Positions 54,231-61,668 of a stretch of DNA of 64,000 bases are shown one piece after another. The position numbers and the translations under genes are program-made. The DNA lies in the NCBI RefSeq assembly GCF_002896855.1, contig NZ_CP021850.1, positions 4,179,665 to 4,243,664 of the forward strand, given 5' to 3'. The notes under the pieces are model-generated. The model had not been told where the DNA came from, ran no database searches, and worked only from the letters and a program-made list of their open reading frames with translations. The stretch's first letter is position 1, and the number at the start of each line of letters is the position of its first letter. Source of the stretch: Clostridium thermosuccinogenes (lineage in GTDB: Bacteria > Bacillota > Clostridia > Acetivibrionales > DSM-5807).

Positions 54231-54352
54231 TTTTATACCCCCTATTATAGTTTGGCAGCGTCATAAGCTTTTAAAGCCCTCCACAATCCCAGCTTCCATT
54301 TGCTGACATGGCAGGTTTACTTGAAGTTAACCCCAACCGACCAACTGTTTAA

Positions 54353-54985
54353 TCAAACAACCATTCTAACCAGCTCTTGGGGATCATGTAGGATATAATC
54401 CGGTCTCAGATCCTCAAACATCCTCATTGGAAATATGGTCCATCCCACCAATGCAGTTTTAATACCGGCATTTCGTCCACATTTTATATCCAGGGGACTA
54501 TCTCCCACCAGAAGAGTTTCCGATGCATCAGCTTTTAACGCAGCAATGGCTTTCAGCGCCGGCTCCGGGTGAGGCTTATTGTTGGTTACATCATTTGCGC
54601 AAACTATAGCATCAACGTACTCACTTAACTCAAACTTATAAATGCCATGCTCGATGCCTTCCTTTTCCTTGGCAGAAATGATAGCAATTCTGCAGCCTTT
54701 CTTCTTCAAAGCATCCAGCATCTCTCTGATACCGTCAAATTCCTTAACCATCTCATCCTGTCTTGCCCGGTAAAAATCATTGTAATATGCTGTCATCTCT
54801 TTATAATGAATTTCCGAAATGGCTTTCATCTGATCCTCAACATAATAACCGAGAACAGACTCCAATTTTTCCTTGGACAGAGGTGAGCCTGTGAATTTTC
54901 TGGCTGCTTCATTGAGAGCCAGTATAACCAGATCGTTAGTATCCACCAGTGTTCCGTCAAAATCAAACAGTATGTTTTTAAACAT
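54353..54985 (-). CDS. ppaX: HAD hydrolase, pyrophosphatase PpaX-like
   Basis: A 210-residue HAD-superfamily phosphatase. The nucleophile is Asp8 and the acid Asp10 in FDFDGT; motif II is in IAIISAKEK, and motifs III/IV are KPHPEPALKA and LVGDSPLDIKCG. The family includes PpaX, which hydrolyses pyrophosphate from HPr kinase action; phosphoglycolate phosphatase is an alternative. GGAGG lies 8 nt before ATG 54985, better than the longer frames at 55000 and 55018. Confidence 0.8.
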   Translation of the reverse strand: MFKNILFDFDGTLVDTNDLVILALNEAARKFTGSPLSKEKLESVLGYYVEDQMKAISEIHYKEMTAYYNDFYRARQDEMVKEFDGIREMLDALKKKGCRIAIISAKEKEGIEHGIYKFELSEYVDAIVCANDVTNNKPHPEPALKAIAALKADASETLLVGDSPLDIKCGRNAGIKTALVGWTIFPMRMFEDLRPDYILHDPQELVRMVV

Positions 54986-55171
54986 TCTAATAGCCTCCAT
55001 AGATGCATTTACATTCATACCAGTATACTACCGTAAACCGGGAAAAAGTCAAGCAGAACTAGTATACAGCAAATGGATTCAGATTGTATTGGAAACACTG
55101 ATGGATACGCCGGTCCCCTGGAAACCTTCAGCCTTTACAGCAGCGGTCAATTAAGCTTTCGGGCAGGTACA

Positions 55172-56275
55172 TCAGGGATATACATATATATCTCCTTTAT
55201 AATTTCTCATAACCACCTTTTCATCATCCATGTTAATTACATACTCAGGATTGATTGGCACTTTTCCTCCTCCGCCCGGTGCGTCTATTACAAATGTCGG
55301 TACGGCATATCCTGAAATATATCCCCTTAAATGTTTTATAATATCCACACCGGTTTTCACAGGTGTCCTGAAATGGCCTATCCCCTGGGAAGGATCACAC
55401 TGATATAGGTAGTATGGCCTAACCCTCGCTTTCACCAATTTCAAAAGCAGCTCTTTTTGCACATCAACATTGTCGTTGATGCCTTTTAACAAAACGCTCT
55501 GATTGCCCAGCGGTATGCCCGCATCAACGATTTTTTGGCAGGCCTGAAGGGAATAGGGTGTTATCTCATCAGGATGGTTAAAGTGGGTATTTATCCATAT
55601 AGGGTGGTACTTTCTAAGCATGCCCAGCAGGCCGTCGGTGATGCGCATGGGCAAAACCACCGGAGTCCTGGTGCCGATCCTTATCACCTCCACATGAGGT
55701 ATGGCTCGAAGCCTGGAAATTATCCCTTCCAGGTAGCTGTCCGGCATAACGAAAGGGTCACCTCCTGACAGTAGCACATCCCTGATGCTTTTGTTTGACC
55801 TGATATACTCCAGCGCCCTATCCAGCCCTGCTTTGTCAACGGAGAAATCCTCCTCTCCCACCATGCGCCTTCTGGTGCAGTGCCTGCAATACATCGAGCA
55901 CTTGTATGTTATCAGGAAAAGCACCCGGTCAGGATATCTGTGCACAATGCCGGGCACCGGTGAAAAAAGATCCTCATTGAGCGGATCTGCCTTTTCATCC
56001 GGTTTTTGGATCAGCTCATTTATCGAAGGGACACACTGAGCTTTGATGGGACAATGGGGATTGGCAGAATCGATAAGGGTAGCGTAATATGGCGTTATCG
56101 CCATCCTGAACCTTTTCAGGCACAAACCTACATCCTTTTGCTCACTTTCGGACAGGTCCAATACATGCTTTAACTGTTCTACTGCAGTTATCCTGTTTCT
56201 TAACTGCCATTTCCAGTCGTTCCAGTCTCTTGGACTGACATTCTTCCACAAATTTATTTCTGTATATTTTCTCAC
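55172..56275 (-). CDS. kamA: Lysine 2,3-aminomutase
   Basis: A 367-residue radical SAM/PLP enzyme converting L-lysine to L-beta-lysine. The [4Fe-4S] cysteines are 126, 130 and 133 (CSMYCRHC), PLP is held by Lys338 in GGGGK, and the substrate-binding acids are Asp294 (YQCD) and Asp331 (IDAPGGGG). These are each one residue offset from Asp293, Asp330 and Lys337 of Clostridium subterminale, and both acids favour lysine over glutamate. It ends about 50 residues earlier than the ~416-residue classical enzyme. GTG start with AGAGGCG upstream. It follows an ATP-grasp gene by 26 bp. Confidence 0.9.
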   Translation of the reverse strand: MRKYTEINLWKNVSPRDWNDWKWQLRNRITAVEQLKHVLDLSESEQKDVGLCLKRFRMAITPYYATLIDSANPHCPIKAQCVPSINELIQKPDEKADPLNEDLFSPVPGIVHRYPDRVLFLITYKCSMYCRHCTRRRMVGEEDFSVDKAGLDRALEYIRSNKSIRDVLLSGGDPFVMPDSYLEGIISRLRAIPHVEVIRIGTRTPVVLPMRITDGLLGMLRKYHPIWINTHFNHPDEITPYSLQACQKIVDAGIPLGNQSVLLKGINDNVDVQKELLLKLVKARVRPYYLYQCDPSQGIGHFRTPVKTGVDIIKHLRGYISGYAVPTFVIDAPGGGGKVPINPEYVINMDDEKVVMRNYKGDIYVYP

Positions 56276-56301
56276 GGTAAACGCCTCTATTGCTCATAAT
56301 T

Positions 56302-57327
56302 TTATATTATTGGCTTCATGCTGTATCTTTTCAGTGCGCTGTTTAGAATCATCTTTATTGTGTCATTGTAGCTCAATCCGCAGAATTCCGTTATCATCGG
56401 ATAATCGCTGTAGCCTGGTGCCAGGCCGGGAAGCGGATTGATCTCTATGAAATATATGTCCTCCTCTTCCGACAAGCGGAAATCAATTCTTGCAAAATCG
56501 CGGCATTGAAGTGCATTATATATTTTCAGCGCAGTGCTTTTCATCCTGTCCTCAATTTCTTTGCTTATATCTGCAGGACAACTGTACTGTATATATTTCT
56601 GATAATCCTTTTTGACATTATAACTGTAGATGTTGAACTTCTGGCCTGTATCCTTATAATGTATCTCCATGGGTGAAAATACCGTAGCTTCATTTTTATT
56701 GCCTGCCACAGCCACAGTGAATTCTCTTCCCTTTATATACTCCTCAACCATGATGGGCTGTTTGTAAAGGTTGAGATTTCTGCTTATGAGCTTTTTAAGC
56801 TCGTGTGAATCTTCTGCTACGGCAAAATCCCAAATTCCCTTGCTTGATCCTTCGGCATTAGGCTTTACTATCAAAGGATATTTCAGCCTGCTGTCCAGAC
56901 GGGCAGACTCTTCTTCAATAACTTGATATCTTGGAGTTCTTATTTTATATGTAGATAGGATTCTTTTTGTCAATGCCTTATCGAGGGATATACATAGAGT
57001 TGTTTCGTCAGAACCTGTAAAAGGTATTCCGAAGATATTGGCAATGGCAGGTACCTGTGCTTCTCTTCCTCTTCCTTTCGTGCCTTCGGCTATGTTGAAC
57101 AGAATGTCGACTTTTGTTCTCTTCAACTTTTCGAAAATATCGGTGTTGGCTTCAAACAGCTCAACCCTGCAGTTCATCTGCTCCAAGGCGTTTTTGATTG
57201 CATTTACCGTTTCTATGTTGTCATACTCCGCTTCTTCATCCTCTGCATCGGATTTAACGCCTTTTTTCAAATTGTACGTTATCCCCGCAGTATATTTAGG
57301 GACATCGTCATTATCCAAGTTTTCCAT
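56302..57327 (-). CDS. ATP-grasp ligase (D-Ala-D-Ala ligase-like)
   Basis: A 341-residue ATP-grasp enzyme. The N-terminal domain has DILFNIAEGTKGRGREAQVPA and the hinge IPFTGSDETTLCISLDK; ATP-binding PLIVKPNAEGSSKGI and the metal site CRDFARIDFRL...YFIEINPLPGL follow. The SSKG loop and EINPLPGL motif are typical of D-Ala-D-Ala ligases. It is, however, separate from any cell-wall cluster and directly precedes kamA, so joining beta-lysine or another amino acid to a partner is a better guess. ATG 57327, weak ribosome site (GCGGGTGAT). Confidence 0.83.
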   Translation of the reverse strand: MENLDNDDVPKYTAGITYNLKKGVKSDAEDEEAEYDNIETVNAIKNALEQMNCRVELFEANTDIFEKLKRTKVDILFNIAEGTKGRGREAQVPAIANIFGIPFTGSDETTLCISLDKALTKRILSTYKIRTPRYQVIEEESARLDSRLKYPLIVKPNAEGSSKGIWDFAVAEDSHELKKLISRNLNLYKQPIMVEEYIKGREFTVAVAGNKNEATVFSPMEIHYKDTGQKFNIYSYNVKKDYQKYIQYSCPADISKEIEDRMKSTALKIYNALQCRDFARIDFRLSEEEDIYFIEINPLPGLAPGYSDYPMITEFCGLSYNDTIKMILNSALKRYSMKPII

Positions 57328-57649
57328 ATAATCACCCGCTTATTTTCATATATCACAGGCCATCTTGAGCCTTACCGGCTGTATTCCACGGCCAGCTGTG
57401 TTCAAAAAGCCTTATGTTTGGTTCTAATTATATCAGAATCATATACAAAGAAAATGCTTAAAATCACCGTTTTATAGCCATATATAAACGATTTTTAATA
57501 GCCGGGCGATTTGTCGCCGTATATTATTGTTTATTGTGAAATATTTTGCATTATATGCAATACCCTGGCAATGCTTTGAATCACAGGTTTGTTTTCTATT
57601 AGTGCATGATTTCCCTTATAGGCTTTATAGCTCCTCTCCTGCTTCGCAT

Positions 57650-57735
57650 ATTCCCGGCGGTACCATGCTTTCCGGCATGGTTCCCGGATCTGGTTCAAGT
57701 CTTGCCAGCTGCAATACTAAAAAAGTGTATCAAAT
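57650..57735 (-). ncRNA. Unclassified structured RNA upstream of ATP-grasp/kamA
   Basis: Minus strand carries ACTTGAACCAGATCCGG, then the hairpin ACCATGC-CGGAAA-GCATGGT, then ACCGCCGGGAA. The spacing of GAACC, GATC, GG and GCxGGGAA recalls the 3' half of a TPP riboswitch, but the GGCTGAGA element is missing and the P5-like hairpin is too long. It lies about 320 bp before the operon. Treated as an unidentified RNA or regulatory fold. Confidence 0.3.
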
Positions 57736-58078
57736 CTATTGCTTATATTTATCGGGCTAAATTCTGCCGATCAATATAACTAATTATATTATTTTTTCAT
57801 TGGTGACAGATATATTATGACTTTATCGCAGCATTTACCAGCGCTCACCGGTATTGAACGAAAGTGAATATATCCCTTTCATCTAAAGCTTTCCTCTATA
57901 AAGCCAATGACACCTTGCTTTCTGCAATTTCTTCCCTCTACTAATAAAAAGCAGAGCACAATATCACCAATTCAGCCGTTGAAAACTGCATTATGAACTG
58001 CATTATGAATTGCTTTACAAGCTCTTTAAGAGCTGCTTTAGCTTTAGAAGCTGTTTTAGATTTGGGAGCCTCAAAATC

Positions 58079-58110
58079 AAGAGGGCACAGCCTCACAGCC
58101 GTGCCCTCTT
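58079..58110. terminator. GC-rich hairpin
   Basis: AAGAGGGCAC (58079-58088) and GTGCCCTCTT (58101-58110), a perfect 10-bp stem. No gene ends nearby except that of 58302-59135 (minus), about 190 bp upstream. Confidence 0.5.
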
Positions 58111-58301
58111 GCCTGGGACATCCCATGATATGATCGATCTTTAACCAAAGCCGGTTAAAGCAAACAACTCCGGAAATATTACTCGATTTCCTATCTGATG
58201 GGAGAGGCTTAATAATACCGTCAGCCATCCCATGACAGTGAAATGGAGTAAAGTAAGTATTATTATGTAAAAAACAGTTTTATGGAGCAAGCAAAATTAA
58301 A

Positions 58302-59135
58302 CTAAAATTTCAGTGTCTTTAAATAATTGATGCTCATCTCCACCGACTCCATTGGAGTTTTACCGGGTCCAGGATTATCCTGTTCCACGACAAGCCATTT
58401 TGCTCCTGCTTCATCGGCTGCCTGAATAATGGCAGGTATATCCTGCACCCCATAGCCTACCGGACGGAAGCCAAATTTCTCTTCATCGCTCTTTTCCTTT
58501 TCGTCGGACTTGATGCCTATGAGCTCATACAATTGGGCCGGTTTTTCTTTGCCTTTCATCACAAAATCTTTGAGATGAACCACAGGAGCTCTTCCGGCAT
58601 ATTTTTTCACATACTCCGCGGGATTTTCCCCTGCGACATTTACCCAGCAGGTATCAATCTCCGTCTGCAAGAGATCAGCCGGCACACTGTTGTACAGCAC
58701 ATCCAGGCCATATTCTCCGTTCACTTTTACAAATTCAAAATCATGGTTGTGATACAGCAAGGTCATTCCTTTTTCCTTAGCTATCTTTCCCAGCATCTTT
58801 ATCGATTCTACCACTTTTGGGAAACCCTCTGCGCCAGGACGATATTCTTCCGTCATATAAGGTATCGCCACATACTTGCATCCGATTTCAGCGTACGTTC
58901 CCAGCACCTTTTCAGGGTCTGACATCATTTCATCATAGGGCACATGGGCGGAAACCGGGATCAGATCGAGTTCTTTCAGAAGATTTTTGACATCTGCGGC
59001 GCTGCGATTAAACAATCCGGCAAATTCTACGCCTTCATATCCCATCATTTTTACCTTTCTCAGCGTGCCTTCAAAGTCGGCAGCCATGTCGTCCCTTACG
59101 GAATACAGCTGCAAAGCGATTGACATTTTACCCAT
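58302..59135 (-). CDS. Sugar phosphate isomerase/epimerase-like TIM barrel
   Basis: A 277-residue xylose-isomerase-like (AP-endonuclease-2 fold) protein. LQLYSVRDDM at the N-terminus, YHNHDFEF, EIDTCWVNVAG, HLKDFVMKG and VVEQD give the usual metal-binding His/Asp/Glu set. It would isomerise or epimerise a keto-sugar or inositol derivative. ATG 59135 follows AAGGAGGAAAG. It lies next to the GH144-like and GH35-like genes, all minus, so it may process sugars they release. Confidence 0.85.
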   Translation of the reverse strand: MGKMSIALQLYSVRDDMAADFEGTLRKVKMMGYEGVEFAGLFNRSAADVKNLLKELDLIPVSAHVPYDEMMSDPEKVLGTYAEIGCKYVAIPYMTEEYRPGAEGFPKVVESIKMLGKIAKEKGMTLLYHNHDFEFVKVNGEYGLDVLYNSVPADLLQTEIDTCWVNVAGENPAEYVKKYAGRAPVVHLKDFVMKGKEKPAQLYELIGIKSDEKEKSDEEKFGFRPVGYGVQDIPAIIQAADEAGAKWLVVEQDNPGPGKTPMESVEMSINYLKTLKF

Positions 59136-59442
59136 AGTTCTTTCCTCCTTAAATAGAATATAATGTCAAAAGTTTTCGGCCTTTTGACTTCCGGTCAATA
59201 AAATCAAATTTCTGTTCTTAAAATCCAAGCTTAAAATCTTTAGCTTCAAAGTACCTGACCTTTTGGTACGACGCTGTCACCCAGCCGGACCCATAAGAAT
59301 ACAAGTTACCTCGAACAACATTATATCAGTTTTTAACATACAATCAAACCTTATGCAAAATTATTTTCAATATTTTCCAAACCTTTTGTCCGCCGGCCTT
59401 CCTTCTAATCGATATCGCAAGGCCGGCAGGCATTCGCCGGTT
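59136..59442. other. Intergenic region with hairpin after GH144-like gene
   Basis: No gene. GCCGGCCTT (59392-59400) and AAGGCCGGC (59419-59427) form a strong hairpin 16 bp after the GH144-like stop, probably its terminator. GTACC/GGTAC near 59251-59270 is a second small hairpin. The promoter of the isomerase-like gene must lie here. Confidence 0.6.
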
Positions 59443-61488
59443 TCATATGCCGGTCACATCGCTTTGAGCTGGGTCAAGCCTTATGAGTTTGATACCCTCC
59501 GGTATGACACCGTACAGTTCGCATTTAATATATTTTCCGACATCTTCATTTTTTATGGTGTATGTGAGCCGGTCGGCTCCTTCGATCTGTTTCCAGTCTC
59601 CCAGCGGCGTATCACTTATATACCACCGTATTTCATCAATGTATACCTTTCTGCCTTTCTTATCCCATGTATTCCACACCGGCTTCAGCACGGAACCGGC
59701 TTTCCTGCTTCCATCCAGTATGACATTATATATCCTTGGGTCGTCATTTATGAATTCCACATCATCTATATAAAATATTCCGTCATTTTTAAACTCAAGC
59801 TCAACAAAGGATATATTTCCTATATCCGATTTCAGTTCCTTGGCTGCAGGCACCTGCACCACTCTCCATTCCTCGCTCCCTGAAGGCGAACTGACAGCTT
59901 TGATTTCCTTTCCGCTGCCATCAAGATATCTCACCGTTGCCTTAACCTTTCCTTTCACAGCATATTGCAGCATTGAATTATTTTCGTCGTTAAGGAGGCG
60001 GGAATCTATTTTAAAACGCAGTTTTCCGCCTTTTTTTGTATTAACCTCCAGTGCATTGACCCCGGTATGGGTTTCTTCCGTCTGTATACGGAAGGTGCAA
60101 TCTTGGCCGGTTATTCCGCCCAACTCCGGGTTGTTTTCAAAGCTTTCCACCCCGTAGGTATTGGCCGGATGTATGCCGCAACGCTTCATGCCCGACTGCA
60201 CATATTTGTTTTTCGACATATACTCCCACACCATTCCGGTCAGATAATTCTCAATCATGAGCATGGTTATACCCTTGTCTATTCCAATGACATCCTTTGC
60301 AATCCACATGGGTTCCATAGTTTTGTTGTAGGCGTCTTTAAACCCCCATTCTCCCCAGAGCTCAGGGTACTGCTCATACATATTGACTATCGATCGGGCG
60401 GAATTTTCAGGAGTGAACACAATGGAACCTGCTGCGCCGTAAGGCGGTATCGTTCCGTCATTCCTATTGCCGAAAGCCGGCTGCGAACCATACTCTCCAC
60501 TGTATCCTTCGGGGCCGTCGCATGCGGAAAATCCCCAGTCAAGCTCGCCCGTATTGTATAGTTCTTCATTATCTATGGCGTATTGACGGCTGGATAGGGA
60601 AGCGATGATCGAATTCCTGAACCAGTCGGTGCCATAGGCATCCCTGGTGTTCCTGAAATCATACCATGCGTGGCTGTATTGATAGACAAATATAGACCCC
60701 GCAGGGCTGTGTATCATTTTCGGAAGCCCTCCATAGCTTTCTTCCGGGCGGCTGAATATGTAGAACATCCCGGGATCTACCGGCTTTTCAGGAGAAGCAG
60801 TTCCCAGAAAATACATCATGAGCTGCTCTGCCGTCATGTTCCATGAGCCGAAAAAGCCTGTTTCAGGCTTGTAACCCATGTAGTACCTTCCGTTCCCCCA
60901 CCTGTCGGTATACCAGGGCCAGTCAACCCTGGCATATATCTTTTCGGCAAGTTCCGCTATTTCACCGCCGAAGTATTCACCGGCCATAATAACTCCATTC
61001 AGGCACAGCGCCGTATCAATTATGGATACTTCGCAGTCCCACACCCTTTGTCCCGTCTTGATATCCAGGAAGTGGTAGAAAAAACCGTGATCCTGCTGCA
61101 CATTGTTGTAAAGGGTTTCGAGGGTGCCTTTTACTCTTTCAGCCCCCTGCTCGCGGGTTATCCACCCTCTTTCCACACCAATGCATATGCCGGTCAGTCC
61201 GAAGCCAACAGAAGCGATGCTGCTTACATCCGGACCTGTAGGCATACGGTCCGGAATAAGCCCATAACCCGGGCTGTCCTTATCCGTGTTGGCAGTGTTC
61301 CAGAAGAAGTCAAAGCAGGCTCGCTCTTCTTTTAGAAGAATCTCAAGGGTTTTTTCGTCGGGTGTATATTCCTGCAGTGCCATATCCGGTTTATAGGCGA
61401 TACCTGTATCGCATGCAGATAAAATTACCACCAGGCATAATACAACCACCAGATACCTGGAAATTTCAAGGCATTTTCTTTTACTCAC
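59443..61488 (-). CDS. GH144-type glucoamylase-family lipoprotein
   Basis: A 681-residue surface lipoprotein (lipobox LSAC, Cys26). The (alpha/alpha)6 domain (~45-450) is of the glucoamylase-like PF10091 family: ACFDFFWNTANTD, GLIPDRMP, SVGFGLTGICIGVERGWI, GWGYKPETGFFGSWN-type and YGSQPAFGNRND...PYGAAGSIVF. Family members characterised as GH144 cleave beta-1,2-glucan (sophorooligosaccharides). About 230 C-terminal residues form beta-sandwich binding modules (TGQDCTFRIQTEE, FYIDDVEFINDD). GTG start with GGGAGG upstream. Confidence 0.82.
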   Translation of the reverse strand: MSKRKCLEISRYLVVVLCLVVILSACDTGIAYKPDMALQEYTPDEKTLEILLKEERACFDFFWNTANTDKDSPGYGLIPDRMPTGPDVSSIASVGFGLTGICIGVERGWITREQGAERVKGTLETLYNNVQQDHGFFYHFLDIKTGQRVWDCEVSIIDTALCLNGVIMAGEYFGGEIAELAEKIYARVDWPWYTDRWGNGRYYMGYKPETGFFGSWNMTAEQLMMYFLGTASPEKPVDPGMFYIFSRPEESYGGLPKMIHSPAGSIFVYQYSHAWYDFRNTRDAYGTDWFRNSIIASLSSRQYAIDNEELYNTGELDWGFSACDGPEGYSGEYGSQPAFGNRNDGTIPPYGAAGSIVFTPENSARSIVNMYEQYPELWGEWGFKDAYNKTMEPMWIAKDVIGIDKGITMLMIENYLTGMVWEYMSKNKYVQSGMKRCGIHPANTYGVESFENNPELGGITGQDCTFRIQTEETHTGVNALEVNTKKGGKLRFKIDSRLLNDENNSMLQYAVKGKVKATVRYLDGSGKEIKAVSSPSGSEEWRVVQVPAAKELKSDIGNISFVELEFKNDGIFYIDDVEFINDDPRIYNVILDGSRKAGSVLKPVWNTWDKKGRKVYIDEIRWYISDTPLGDWKQIEGADRLTYTIKNEDVGKYIKCELYGVIPEGIKLIRLDPAQSDVTGI

Positions 61489-61668
61489 TTTAATATCCTC
61501 CCTGTAACAGCATTTTTGCTTTGAATATTATCATTATCCCTTTGCAATACATTTTGATGACGCATATATATTTAACTGCTGCAATTGTAGTTTTGAGCAT
61601 TGTCAGCATTCCTCTGCGGCACTTATGCTTTCCTATGCTACAAAATGGCATTGGTTTATCTCCCGATG

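Larger units (their letters stand above)
57328..58301. other. Gene-poor region upstream of ATP-grasp/kamA operon
   Basis: No convincing gene in 970 bp. It contains a structured element at 57650-57735, an AT-rich stretch (57720-57830), short repeats of GAACTGCATTAT (57985-58010) and a strong hairpin at 58079-58110. A 95-residue minus frame (57941-58228) has no ribosome site, family likeness or codon signature. Confidence 0.6.

Noticed and set aside
55172-56275. EpmB or glutamate 2,3-aminomutase
   Set aside because: Both lysine-binding aspartates (294 and 331) are present in lysine-enzyme context, and the PLP lysine motif matches lysine 2,3-aminomutase.
57650-57735. True TPP riboswitch
   Set aside because: The conserved GGCTGAGA and P2 pairing are missing and the downstream genes are not thiamine genes; kept only as an unclassified element.
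57941-58228. 95-codon minus-strand frame
   Set aside because: No ribosome site; it contains a repeated QFIMQFIMQF from a local duplication and a strong hairpin, so more likely non-coding.
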